The notes beneath the pieces were generated by a model. It saw nothing but the letters and a program-made list of their open reading frames with translations. It had not been told where the DNA came from and made no database searches. From Sinorhizobium psoraleae (lineage in GTDB: Bacteria > Pseudomonadota > Alphaproteobacteria > Rhizobiales > Rhizobiaceae): a stretch of DNA of 64,000 nucleotides. The stretch is from NCBI RefSeq assembly GCF_013283645.1, contig NZ_JABEKV010000008.1, positions 62,001 to 126,000 on the forward strand, read 5' to 3'. The translations under genes were made by a program, and so were the position numbers. Positions 9,814-18,153 of the stretch are shown piece after piece. How positions within the stretch are numbered: position 1 is the first letter of the stretch; every line of letters begins with the position of its first letter.

Positions 9814-11001
9814 CTATACCGCCCCGGGGTTCCAGCCGCGCCCTCTGTTGCCGAACATCTCATACCCGTCCTTAGTGATGGCGAGCGTGTCCTCGAGCTT
9901 GATGAAACCGCGCTTCGGGTGAAGCATCGTCGTCTCGACGGAAATGACCATGCCTGCCTCCACGGGGCGATCCGCGTCCACGCCTTCATAGGCGACCGGA
10001 TGGTTGGTCATCAGGAATGGTGCTTCGTGGCTGATGAGACCCATGCCGTGGCAGAAGAAGTCGGTAAAGGCGGCCGAAGGCGAGCTTTTCAAAACCTCTT
10101 CCGCCGCCGCAATCATTTCGCGGCCTGCAGCCCCGGCCTTGGTTTTGGTGAAGGCCGCCTGTTGAATCGAATCGACTTCAGCTAACAGGTCCTCGAGCTC
10201 AGAATCAGGCTCGCCGAGCACGCCCATGCGGCAAAGGTCACCGATATAGCCGTGATAGTTGCCGCCCGAATCGATCGAAAGCACCTCGCCCTTCGCCCAC
10301 GCCTGCGGCGAGGCCGCACGGTTGTGACTGGCGCCGAGGGTCAGCAGGCAATACTCGAAATGCAGCCCGCGATTGGTCTCTTCTCGCCTCAGGCGTTCAA
10401 TGATCTCCGCCTTGGTGGATCCCTCCCGTGCCGCCGCGATGGTGGCGAGCATGGAATCGGTGATCAGTTCGGACGCAAGCTTGAGTTTTTCCAGCTCCTG
10501 CGGCGTTTTGATCGCGCGCAGTCGCTCGAGCGTGTGCGTCGCGTCCACGAAACGCGCACCTTCAAGACGAGAAGCCAGCACATCCCGCGCATCGGAGGGC
10601 AGGAAGGGCGGCTCGATGCCGATGCGAGCACGCGCGTTACCAATCTTCTTCAGGTGTTCGACGACAAGCGCTGCCGCATCGAGCGTACCCCAGGTCGCCG
10701 TATGGACGGCGGGTGTCCAGAACGGGTTGTTCTGGTGCTCACCTCCCTCCATGCGGTTGCCAACATAGGCTGAGTGATTGGGTGAGCCCTTCTCATAAAC
10801 GACGATCGGCAGATAGCGGCTGTGGCCGATCGCATCCATTGCGGCGAAGAAGATGAACTTGTAGCCCCCGAGCAGGTACTGCGTGTTGTGCTTGGAGGTG
10901 GCGAGCAGCACGTCGATACCCGCCTCCTCCATTAGTCTGTCGAGTTTAGCCGCATCGAAAGGCGGTTCCACCGCCCGCGCTTCGCTTTGATTGATGTTCA
11001 T
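9814..11001 (-). CDS. M24-family metallopeptidase (Xaa-Pro peptidase/creatinase-like)
   Basis: A 395-residue two-domain pita-bread enzyme. The N-terminal creatinase-like domain spans about 1-165 and the catalytic domain about 170-395. All five metal ligands are visible: D in LSIDSGGNYHGYIGD (two aspartates), H in CHGMGLISHEAP, E in VISVETTM, and E in FIKLEDTLAIT. It may cleave Xaa-Pro peptides, or, as in creatinases, hydrolyse a small amide. It is the last gene of the Tm-1-like/PEP-hydrolase/cupin operon, 33 bases after the cupin gene, which suggests a catabolic substrate rather than general peptide turnover. Confidence 0.88.
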   Translation of the reverse strand: MNINQSEARAVEPPFDAAKLDRLMEEAGIDVLLATSKHNTQYLLGGYKFIFFAAMDAIGHSRYLPIVVYEKGSPNHSAYVGNRMEGGEHQNNPFWTPAVHTATWGTLDAAALVVEHLKKIGNARARIGIEPPFLPSDARDVLASRLEGARFVDATHTLERLRAIKTPQELEKLKLASELITDSMLATIAAAREGSTKAEIIERLRREETNRGLHFEYCLLTLGASHNRAASPQAWAKGEVLSIDSGGNYHGYIGDLCRMGVLGEPDSELEDLLAEVDSIQQAAFTKTKAGAAGREMIAAAEEVLKSSPSAAFTDFFCHGMGLISHEAPFLMTNHPVAYEGVDADRPVEAGMVISVETTMLHPKRGFIKLEDTLAITKDGYEMFGNRGRGWNPGAV

Positions 11002-11034
11002 GGGTTTTCTCCCAGAGGCCGTTGCCGTGCGCCT

Positions 11035-11448
11035 TCAGGTGCCAGGCGGGATTAATCGGAAATCCGGCAGGTCGCGAAGCGCTCGCTCGGGGCCGGCCGG
11101 CGAATAGACGACGAAGAGCTGCATCGGGCCGGATCCCGTGTTCTTCGTCGAGTGGAAGCGGCTTTCCGGTACATAGACGGTGCAACCAGGCCCAACCTTC
11201 TGCGTCATCGGATTGCCGTTCTCGTCCTCCACCATTTGTTCGCCCTCGCCCGAGATGACGAAGATGATCTCCTCAGAGCCGGGATGATTGTGACGTGCAT
11301 GCCCCTCGCCGCTCGGCAAGTCCACCACACCACCCGAGAAGCGCTCGGCTCCGTTGACCTCCGGCGCGACCGTCAGTGCGAGGCGACCCCAGTCGAACCC
11401 GAAGCTGTCGACATCCTTCGGGTAGAGAAAATATTCGTCCTTTGCCAT
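11035..11448 (-). CDS. Cupin-domain protein
   Basis: A 137-residue single cupin. Motif 1 is GHARHNHPGSEEIIFVISGEG (two histidines and a glutamate as metal ligands) and motif 2 contains VYVPESRFHSTKNTG with the last histidine. It probably binds a divalent metal and acts as a small isomerase, dioxygenase or sensor domain. It sits between the PEP-hydrolase-like gene (30 bases upstream) and the M24 peptidase (33 bases downstream) and is likely part of the same pathway. The exact reaction cannot be read from the sequence. Confidence 0.85.
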   Translation of the reverse strand: MAKDEYFLYPKDVDSFGFDWGRLALTVAPEVNGAERFSGGVVDLPSGEGHARHNHPGSEEIIFVISGEGEQMVEDENGNPMTQKVGPGCTVYVPESRFHSTKNTGSGPMQLFVVYSPAGPERALRDLPDFRLIPPGT

Positions 11449-11478
11449 GCCGCGGCCTCCTCCCGCATCTTGCCCGCT

Positions 11479-12321
11479 TTAGACCACCGTTCTGATGGCC
11501 AACGCCTTGAAATCTTCCGTCTGCTTGCGGATCGCCACCTCGGCAGGCAGGCGTTCCATGGAACTTGCGCCATAAAAGCCATTGCAGCCGGGGCAACGAT
11601 CCAGGATGTAGCGTGCATCCTCCGGCATCGAGATCGGCCCACCGTGGCAGAGCACGATAACGTCCTTCCGCACCGAGCATGCGGCGTTCGCGATCGCGTC
11701 GATTTCCCTCACGCAGTCGTCGAGCGACATCGCGGAAGTGGCGCCGATCGCTCCGCCCGTGGTAACGCCCATATGAGCGACGACGATGTCGGCACCGGCC
11801 TTGGCCATCGCGATCGCCTCTTCCTCATTGAAGACATAGGGTGTCGTCAGCAGGTCGAGTCGGTGGGCCTCGGCGATCATGTCCACCTCAAGTCCGTAGC
11901 CCATCCCGGTCTCCTCGAAGCTCCGCCGCATCCGTCCATCGAAGAGGCCAATGGTCGGGAAATTCTGTACGCCGGAAAAGCCCATCGCCTTCAGTTCCGT
12001 GAGAAATTGCGGCATGAAAACGAATGGGTCAGTGCCATTGACGCCGGCGAGTACCGGTGTCGCCTTGACGACCGGCAGCACCTCCAAGGCCATTTCCTTC
12101 ACGATCTCATTGGCATTTCCATAGGCGAGCAGACCGGCCGCCGAGCCGCGGCCCGCCATTCGGTAACGGCCGGAATTGTAGATGATGATGAGATCGATGC
12201 CGCCCGCCTCTTCGGCCTTGGCCGAAATCCCCGTTCCGGCCCCACCGCCGATGATCGGCTTGCCGGCGGCGATCATGCCGTGGAGCTTTTCAAGTATGGT
12301 CTTGCGGGGGATTACTGGCAT
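11479..12321 (-). CDS. Phosphoenolpyruvate hydrolase-like TIM-barrel protein (PF09370 type)
   Basis: A 280-residue TIM-barrel protein of the family annotated as PEP hydrolase or Tm-1 C-terminal domain. Characteristic stretches are [65 protein letters not shown] and [14 protein letters not shown]. The frame stays open upstream, but the ATG at 12321 follows a GAAAGAG ribosome site and lies 11 bases after the upstream stop. It is adjacent to the Tm-1-like ATP-binding gene; in plant Tm-1 and fungal homologues the two domains are fused, so they probably work as a complex. Its true substrate is unknown. Confidence 0.85.
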   Translation of the reverse strand: MPVIPRKTILEKLHGMIAAGKPIIGGGAGTGISAKAEEAGGIDLIIIYNSGRYRMAGRGSAAGLLAYGNANEIVKEMALEVLPVVKATPVLAGVNGTDPFVFMPQFLTELKAMGFSGVQNFPTIGLFDGRMRRSFEETGMGYGLEVDMIAEAHRLDLLTTPYVFNEEEAIAMAKAGADIVVAHMGVTTGGAIGATSAMSLDDCVREIDAIANAACSVRKDVIVLCHGGPISMPEDARYILDRCPGCNGFYGASSMERLPAEVAIRKQTEDFKALAIRTVV

Positions 12322-12332
12322 CGGTGTCTCTT

Positions 12333-13529
12333 TCAGGGGTTGGCGATATCTCGGTAGGCGGCGACTGCGGCCTCGGCGAACTGCGGATCGTTGATGTGGA
12401 GCGGAAGCCGTTCGATGCGGCGCGCGTCGGTTCTTTCGACGGTGGCTTCCAGTGCCTCGAAGAGCGCTGCATCCGCCGCAGGATCGAAGAAGGCGCCGCC
12501 CTCGATATCGAGCGCCGACACGCCTCTCTCCGGGATCAGGAACCGGAGAGGTCCTCTGCAGAGGTTCAGCTTTGCGCCAATCCACCTTCCGATCGCGGCG
12601 CACTCCTCCGGGGTCGTGCGCATGAGCGTGACGTTCGGGTTGTGGCGGTATAAGAGCCGGCCGGCATAACGCTCCGGCACCGTCTCGGGAGCCCAGAAAT
12701 TCACCATATCCAACGCCCCGACGGAGCCGACATAGGGCAATTCGGTGCGCGCAATTGCGCCGAAACGATCCTCAGTCGCCGGCAGAACGCCGCCGAAGAG
12801 GAAATCGCAGACCTCCGTCGTGGTGATGTCTAACACGCTCGAAAGAAGCCCGCTGTCTGCAAGCTTCTCCATCGTGCGTCCGCCGGTGCCCGTGGCGTGA
12901 AAGACCATACAGTCATGGTCGGCCTTGAGTCGTTCGACGATGGCAGTCACACAGGGCGTCGTCACGCCGAACATGGTAAGGCCGAGAGCGGGCTTCGAGG
13001 CCAATTCCTTCACCGGCCGGTTGGCCATGGCGGTAATCGCTTCGGCCGCGTTTTGCAGGATCACGCGGCTCAGGCGGTTCAGCCCGGCCATGTCCGTGAC
13101 CGACGGCATCATAATGATATCAGAGACGTCGACATAAGGTGCTACGTCGCCGGACGCGAGCGTCGAGACCATGACCTTCGGCAGCCCGAGCGGCAACCTG
13201 CGCATGCCGGCGGTGACGATTGATGTGCCGCCCCCACCACCAATGCCCACCACGCCGACGACGTCTTCGCGTTCGGGAAGGAACCGCGCGAAGGCCTCGC
13301 TCATTGCGGCGACCGCCGTCCCCCGGTCGTCGCCCGAAAACACCGCGGCGGCACCGTCCGGATGCGCGGCGGCCACGGTTTCGGCGGAGATGCCGACCGC
13401 AATGGTGGGGCGACGCGTGCCGACATCGACTAGAACGGGCTCGCCGCCCGCTGCCTCGACGCGGGACGCAAGATAAGCGAGTTCCTCCCCCTTCGTGTCG
13501 GCCGTGCCGACGACGTAGATGTGCTTCAT
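12333..13529 (-). CDS. Tm-1-like ATP-binding domain protein (UPF0261)
   Basis: A 398-residue UPF0261 protein. It opens with [20 protein letters not shown], the family signature; [21 protein letters not shown] is the glycine-rich nucleotide-binding segment; [18 protein letters not shown] and [19 protein letters not shown] are further conserved blocks. In tomato the homologous Tm-1 N-terminal domain binds ATP and the tobamovirus replicase; the bacterial role is unknown. First gene of a four-gene minus-strand operon (Tm-1-like, PEP hydrolase-like, cupin, M24 peptidase), divergent from a TetR gene. Length is normal. Confidence 0.87.
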   Translation of the reverse strand: MKHIYVVGTADTKGEELAYLASRVEAAGGEPVLVDVGTRRPTIAVGISAETVAAAHPDGAAAVFSGDDRGTAVAAMSEAFARFLPEREDVVGVVGIGGGGGTSIVTAGMRRLPLGLPKVMVSTLASGDVAPYVDVSDIIMMPSVTDMAGLNRLSRVILQNAAEAITAMANRPVKELASKPALGLTMFGVTTPCVTAIVERLKADHDCMVFHATGTGGRTMEKLADSGLLSSVLDITTTEVCDFLFGGVLPATEDRFGAIARTELPYVGSVGALDMVNFWAPETVPERYAGRLLYRHNPNVTLMRTTPEECAAIGRWIGAKLNLCRGPLRFLIPERGVSALDIEGGAFFDPAADAALFEALEATVERTDARRIERLPLHINDPQFAEAAVAAYRDIANP

Positions 13530-13607
13530 CTCTCCTCCCTGGCGGCTCTGGCCCTCCTCTGCCTTGAAAAGCCGCCTATGCCGACCGGTTTGCCGGCTCT
13601 TGCAAAA

Positions 13608-13629
13608 TTATGAGATGCGCGTATCATAA
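13608..13629. promoter_or_regulatory. Palindromic operator between the Tm-1-like operon and tetR
   Basis: TTATGA...TCATAA forms a 22-base imperfect palindrome (18 of 22 positions symmetric, core GCGC). It lies between the divergent Tm-1-like operon and the TetR gene and ends five bases before the proposed TetR start at 13634. That is the expected place for an autoregulated TetR operator. It also argues that the longer open frame from 13610 is not the true coding start. Confidence 0.6.
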
Positions 13630-13633
13630 AGAT

Positions 13634-14275
13634 ATGGATGTCTCACGTCAACAGAACGAATCCGCCGCACGCGCCGAGCGCGGTCCCCGGGCCCGCACAC
13701 GCAAACTCATGCTGGAGACCGCCACACGGCTGATGCAGTCTGGCATCACGCCCTCAGTCAGTGAGGTCGCGGAAGCCGCCGAAGTTTCGCGCGCCACGGC
13801 CTATCGCTACTTTCCGAGCCAGGCGGCGCTGGTTCATGCGGTGGTGGACGAGGCGCTCGGCCCGATCCTCGATTGGCGCTCCGAAGCACCCGATGCGCTC
13901 ACCCGCGTCGCCGATCTGTTGGCCACGGCCATGCCGCGCATCGACGAATTCGAGGCGACCTTTAAGGCGGCGCTCAAGCTCTCGCTTGACCAGTGGGCGC
14001 AGCGCCAGGCCGGCACTCTTGGTAATGAACCACAGCTCACGCGCGGCCACCGCGTCGAACTACTGCGACAGGTCACTGTGCCGCTCGAGGGCAAGCTGTC
14101 CACTGAGGCCCGCGAGCAGCTCGCTCAGGCCCTCTCGCTGGTTTTTGGTGTCGAGGTGCTGGTCGTACTCAAGGATATTTGGGGCCTCTCGGCCGAACGC
14201 GCGCAGTCCGTTGCAGAATGGGCGGCGGCAGCCTTGGTTGAGGCGGCGATTCGGGAGGGTCAAACCGCGGCATGA
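13634..14275 (+). CDS. TetR/AcrR-family transcriptional regulator
   Basis: A 213-residue regulator with an N-terminal helix-turn-helix (ITPSVSEVAEAAEVSRATAY, then RYFPSQAALVHAVVDEAL) and a helical ligand-binding domain. The frame extends to 13610, but that would translate the palindrome at 13608-13629, so the ATG at 13634 (MDVSRQQNES) is preferred. It is divergent from the Tm-1-like/PEP-hydrolase/cupin/M24 operon and is most simply its repressor; the inducer is unknown. Confidence 0.88.
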   Translation: MDVSRQQNESAARAERGPRARTRKLMLETATRLMQSGITPSVSEVAEAAEVSRATAYRYFPSQAALVHAVVDEALGPILDWRSEAPDALTRVADLLATAMPRIDEFEATFKAALKLSLDQWAQRQAGTLGNEPQLTRGHRVELLRQVTVPLEGKLSTEAREQLAQALSLVFGVEVLVVLKDIWGLSAERAQSVAEWAAAALVEAAIREGQTAA

Positions 14276-14301
14276 TATCGGCCCCTCTCGCTTACAGGAA
14301 A

Positions 14302-14316
14302 CTGGTTTGACCAATT
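14302..14316. promoter_or_regulatory. Operator-like site A upstream of the ABC operon
   Basis: CTGGTTTGACCAATT contains TGGT-N3-ACCA, a dyad typical of FadR-type GntR operators. Fourteen of 15 positions match a second copy at 24328 upstream of the epimerase genes. It lies 166 bases before the palindromic operator at 14468; the second pair is 168 bases apart. Confidence 0.5.
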
Positions 14317-14452
14317 TGAATGATACGCATGGATGGCGGCTCTTGGACAGGTCTTCCAAAATTGAACTGCGGTAAAGCATGCCAACTTAAAGTCCGTATG
14401 ATCTCGGCCTTGCGAGCGGTGATCCAGGGCAGAAGGCAACGAAACAGGGACC

Positions 14453-14488
14453 TTGACGCTCGTTAGCTTTGGTAATACCAGATTGGTA
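14453..14488 (+). promoter_or_regulatory. Promoter with overlapping palindromic operator for the ABC importer
   Basis: TTGACG at 14453-14458 fits a -35 element. The following 14468-14488 contains TTTGGTAATACCAG then ATTGGTA: two overlapping dyads, TGGT-N3-ACCA and TACCA-N3-TGGTA, over the expected spacer and -10 positions. A nearly identical arrangement occurs at 24479-24517. A GntR/FCD repressor (21448-22140) is the likeliest ligand. It leaves a leader of about 130 bases before the binding-protein ATG. Confidence 0.6.
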
Positions 14489-14621
14489 CTGCGGCCCATT
14501 GGGCTTGAGATTAGGCACAAGGGTCGAGGAGGACCCGCCGCAGAAGCGCCAACCAGGAGGATTTGATAGGCGGACCGCCCGCCGCAAGGCGGGTATTGTG
14601 CATAAAAGGGGAGGAAATATT

Positions 14622-15929
14622 ATGCGCAAGACAGTGGCCGGCCTGATGGCCGGTATCGGTTTCATGTTTGCCTGCGGGACATCCGCGCAATCGCAAGAAC
14701 TGACGATTTTCTGGGCCGAATGGGACCCGGCAAACTATCTCCAGGAGCTTGTAAACGAATACGAGGCCGAGACCGGCGTGAAGGTCACGGTCGAAACGAC
14801 CCCTTGGGCGGACTTTCAGACGAAGGCCTTTACCGAATTCAACGCGAAGGGCTCGGCCTACGACATGGTCGTCGGCGACTCCCAGTGGATCGGGGCCGCA
14901 TCGGAGGCCGGCCACTACGTCGACCTCACCGAGTTCTTCAATAAGCACAAGCTAAACGAGGTGATGGCTCCTGCCACGGTGAAGTACTACTCGGAGTATC
15001 CCGCGAACTCCGGCAAGTACTGGTCGATCCCGGCCGAGGGCGACGCGGTCGGTTGGTCCTACCGCAAGGATTGGTTCGAGGACCCGAAGGAGATGGAAGC
15101 CTTCAAGGCGAAGTATGGCTATGACCTCGCCCCGCCGAAGGATTGGAAGCAGTTGCGCGACATCGCCGAGTTCTTCCATCGTCCGGACCAGAAACGCTAC
15201 GGCATCGCGATCTACACCGATAACTCCTATGACGGTCTCGTAATGGGTGTAGAGAACGCCATCTTCTCTTTCGGCGGAGAACTCGGCGACTACAGCACCT
15301 ACAAGGTCGACGGGATCATCAACTCGGAGAAGAACGTCAAGGCTCTGGAGACCTACCGCGAGCTCTACGGCTTCACGCCTCCGGGCTGGGCGAAGAGCTT
15401 TTTCGTCGAGAACAACCAGGCAATCACCGAGAACCTGGCAGCGATGAGCATGAACTACTTCGCCTTCTTCCCAGCGCTGGTCAACGAAGCCTCGAACCCG
15501 AATGCGAAGGTAACCGGCTTCTTCGCCAACCCGGCCGGCCCGGATGGCCACCAGTATGCCGCACTCGGCGGCCAAGGCATTTCCATCGTCTCCTATTCCG
15601 AAAACAAGGATGAGGCGATGAAATTCCTCGAGTGGTTCATCAAGGATGAGACGCAGAAGCGCTGGGCCGAGCTCGGCGGTTACACGGCAAGCGCCAAGGT
15701 CCTGGAATCGGAAGAGTTCCAGAACGCGACGCCCTACAACAAGGCCTTCTATGAGACGATGTTCAAGGTGAAGGACTTCTGGGCAACGCCCGAATATGCC
15801 GAGCTGCTGATCCAGATGAACCAGCGCATCTACCCCTATGTGACCGCCGGCCAGGGAACGGCAAAGGAGGCGCTTGATGCTCTCTCTGAGGACTGGAACG
15901 CGACTTTCAAGAAGTACGGCCGCCACTAA
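14622..15929 (+). CDS. Carbohydrate ABC transporter substrate-binding protein
   Basis: A 435-residue family 1 extracellular solute-binding protein. The ATG at 14622 follows AGGGGAGGA and begins a signal peptide (MRKTVAGLMAGIGFMFACG, cleavage near TSAQS), so the long upstream extension of the frame is not used. The mature part starts ELTIFWAEWDPANYLQELV and contains YDMVVGDSQWIG, as in CUT1-family sugar binders. It captures a carbohydrate in the periplasm for the permeases at 16087 and 16994. The substrate is not identifiable; neighbouring epimerases and a dehydratase suggest a sugar, sugar alcohol or sugar acid. Confidence 0.93.
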   Translation: MRKTVAGLMAGIGFMFACGTSAQSQELTIFWAEWDPANYLQELVNEYEAETGVKVTVETTPWADFQTKAFTEFNAKGSAYDMVVGDSQWIGAASEAGHYVDLTEFFNKHKLNEVMAPATVKYYSEYPANSGKYWSIPAEGDAVGWSYRKDWFEDPKEMEAFKAKYGYDLAPPKDWKQLRDIAEFFHRPDQKRYGIAIYTDNSYDGLVMGVENAIFSFGGELGDYSTYKVDGIINSEKNVKALETYRELYGFTPPGWAKSFFVENNQAITENLAAMSMNYFAFFPALVNEASNPNAKVTGFFANPAGPDGHQYAALGGQGISIVSYSENKDEAMKFLEWFIKDETQKRWAELGGYTASAKVLESEEFQNATPYNKAFYETMFKVKDFWATPEYAELLIQMNQRIYPYVTAGQGTAKEALDALSEDWNATFKKYGRH

Positions 15930-16086
15930 CGGGTGATGAGACCTCGCGGGAGGGAGCCCGGCTCCCTCCCCTTTTCTTCAACTCTGCACCGAATGGTGCT
16001 CGCGCGGACGCGACGTCAGCGTTCAGGCAATGCGCAACAGGACGCCGCAAGTGCGCCTTGCGCTGGGCTCTCGGAGGAGGAGCACA

Positions 16087-16992
16087 TTGGCCACCGTGGT
16101 TATGACATCGCTGGATTCGAAGTCGCACGCTGCTTCGCGGGGCTTGAGCGACATCAAAATTCGCAATCTTTTCATTATTCCGACGATCCTGTTCCTGATC
16201 GTCTTCAACATCTTCCCGTTGATCTACTCGCTCGGCTATTCTTTCACGGACTTTCGTGCTTCGACGAACGCGCCGGCCACCTTCGTCGGCCTGCAGAATT
16301 ATCGGGAACTGCTGAACGACCCCTTCATCTGGGCGAACTTCGCGATTACGGCGAAATACGTGATCGTGTCGGTTACCGGTCAGGTTGTCGTCGGTTTCGG
16401 CACGGCGATGCTGCTCAACCGCGAGATTCCGTTCAAGGGTCTGATCACGACACTGCTTCTGCTGCCGATGATGCTGTCGATGGCGGTGGTCGGGCTCTTC
16501 TGGAAGCTGCTCTACGATCCATCCTTCGGCATCATCAACTACGCGCTCGGCCTCGGTTCTTTCGAGTGGCTGGCGAATCCCGACATGGCACTCTACGCTG
16601 TCGCCATCACCGACATCTGGATGTGGTCACCTTTCGTGATGCTGCTCTCGCTCGCCGGTCTCTCGGCCGTACCGAGGCACCTTTACGAGGCGGCGGCCAT
16701 TGATCGCGCGGGACCGTTCTATACCTTCTTCCGCATCACCCTGCCGCTGGTGGCACCGATACTCATGATCGCGATCATCTTCCGCACGATGGAGGCTTTC
16801 AAGACTTTCGACCTCGCCTATATCCTCACGAGCCAGCCGACCACGGAAGTGATCTCTATCCGCCTCTACAAGATGGCGTTTCAGGAATGGCAGACCGGGC
16901 GATCCTGCGCACTCGCCTACATAGTTCTAATCATGGTGCTCGCGATCACCAACATCTACGTCAAATATCTCAACAGGGTGAAGGAGCGCTGA
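16087..16992 (+). CDS. Sugar ABC transporter permease (MalF/UgpA type)
   Basis: A 301-residue inner-membrane permease with about six helices. The cytoplasmic EAA loop reads LYEAAAIDRAGPFYTFFRIT, which contacts the ATPase. The start is uncertain: a TTG at 16087 follows AGGAGG at the best spacing, an ATG at 16102 is the alternative, and the frame is open to 16030. It ends two bases before the second permease. About 160 bases separate it from the binding-protein gene, enough for differential expression within the operon. Confidence 0.92.
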   Translation: MATVVMTSLDSKSHAASRGLSDIKIRNLFIIPTILFLIVFNIFPLIYSLGYSFTDFRASTNAPATFVGLQNYRELLNDPFIWANFAITAKYVIVSVTGQVVVGFGTAMLLNREIPFKGLITTLLLLPMMLSMAVVGLFWKLLYDPSFGIINYALGLGSFEWLANPDMALYAVAITDIWMWSPFVMLLSLAGLSAVPRHLYEAAAIDRAGPFYTFFRITLPLVAPILMIAIIFRTMEAFKTFDLAYILTSQPTTEVISIRLYKMAFQEWQTGRSCALAYIVLIMVLAITNIYVKYLNRVKER

Positions 16993-16993
16993 G

Positions 16994-17953
16994 ATGGCGG
17001 CCGTCCAAACTCGCTCCGAGCGCGCGCTGAATCGGGTGGCGATCGCCGCCGTGCTCGTCATCACCCTGCTCTTCCTCGCACCGATCTACTGGATCACCTC
17101 TACGGCCTTCAAACCGCGCAACCTCGCGACGACAATCCCCCCAACGGTCATCTTCGAGCCGGAGATCTCGCCGTTCGTCAAGCTCTTCACCAAGCGCTCT
17201 CAGCTGCGGGCAGCACCGGAGCCCGAAGACTATGCTGCCGCTCCTTGGTGGGAACGGCTGGTCTTCGACGGGGGTGAAAAGGTCGTGCGCTCGGGACGCG
17301 GTGAGGTGCAGTTATCCGGCTATCCCAACCGCTTCATGAATTCGCTGATCGTGGCGATCACCTCTACGGTGCTCGCCGTCGGCATGGGTACCTTCACGGC
17401 CTACGGTTTCTCGCGCTTCAAAATGAAGGGCGAAGCGGATCTTTTGTTCTTCATTTTATCGACACGCATGCTCCCGCCCGTGGTCGTGGCAATCCCCATG
17501 TTCCTAATGTACCGGGCCGTCGGGCTGAACGACACCCACTGGGGTCTTATCATCCTCTACACCGCCTTCAATCTCTCCTTCTCGGTCTGGCTGATGAAGG
17601 GCTTCATTGACGAAATTCCGAAGGAATATGAGGAAGCGGCACTTGTCGACGGCTACACGCGCCTGGAAGCCTTCTTCAAGATCGTGCTGCCAGAGGCCGC
17701 CACAGGCATCGCCGCGACCGCCGTCTTTTGCTTCATCACAGCGTGGAACGAGTATGCTTTCGCTCTGATCATGACGAACCGGCGCGCGCAAACGGCACCG
17801 CCCTTCATCCCAAGCCAGGTCGGCTCCGGCCTTCCGGATTGGACAGTCATCGCCGCGGGGACCTTCCTGTTCCTGCTACCGGTCGCCATCTTCACCTTCC
17901 TGCTCAGGAATCATCTCCTGCGCGGCATGAGTTTCGGAGCGATCCGCAAATGA
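16994..17953 (+). CDS. Sugar ABC transporter permease (MalG/UgpE type)
   Basis: A 319-residue second permease subunit. It has an N-terminal helix, a periplasmic loop of about 70 residues (FEPEISPFVKLFTKRS...), and then five helices. The EAA loop reads EYEEAALVDGYTRLEAFFKI. The loop after helix 1 is longer than in MalG, as seen in several rhizobial CUT1 systems. Its ATG overlaps the ribosome site at the end of the previous gene, and its stop overlaps the next small gene by four bases (ATGA). Confidence 0.92.
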   Translation: MAAVQTRSERALNRVAIAAVLVITLLFLAPIYWITSTAFKPRNLATTIPPTVIFEPEISPFVKLFTKRSQLRAAPEPEDYAAAPWWERLVFDGGEKVVRSGRGEVQLSGYPNRFMNSLIVAITSTVLAVGMGTFTAYGFSRFKMKGEADLLFFILSTRMLPPVVVAIPMFLMYRAVGLNDTHWGLIILYTAFNLSFSVWLMKGFIDEIPKEYEEAALVDGYTRLEAFFKIVLPEAATGIAATAVFCFITAWNEYAFALIMTNRRAQTAPPFIPSQVGSGLPDWTVIAAGTFLFLLPVAIFTFLLRNHLLRGMSFGAIRK

Positions 17954-18153
17954 CGTTTCGCGCCATAAACCAGAAGTACCTCGAGCCAGGCTCACAGCTC
18001 CTGATGATATTCGGCATCATTGCGCTGTGCCAACCGTGGAACCTGTTCCTCCACCGCTACGGACTGACGATGACGTTAGTCGGGCTGATTGCCTTCATGA
18101 TCACGTCGAAGGTCCCGCCGGAACAGAAAGCTGACGAGAGCAGGAATCCATGA
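17950..18153 (+). CDS. Small two-helix membrane protein embedded in the ABC operon
   Basis: A 67-residue protein starting MTFRAINQKYLEPGSQ. Two hydrophobic stretches (LLMIFGIIALCQPWNLFL and MTLVGLIAFMI) predict a membrane hairpin. It overlaps the upstream permease and the downstream ATPase genes by four bases each (ATGA both times), strong evidence that it is translated and coupled. Similar small proteins sit at this position in some rhizobial sugar ABC operons; no role is established. It could stabilise the permease or set stoichiometry. Confidence 0.75.
   Translation: MTFRAINQKYLEPGSQLLMIFGIIALCQPWNLFLHRYGLTMTLVGLIAFMITSKVPPEQKADESRNP

Noticed and set aside
11152-12357. A 401-codon plus-strand frame over the cupin and PEP-hydrolase-like genes
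   Set aside because: Crosses two real minus-strand genes and contains no family motif.
14952-15926. A 324-codon minus-strand frame antisense to the sugar-binding protein
   Set aside because: Shadow of the binding-protein gene, which has a clear signal peptide and family sequence.
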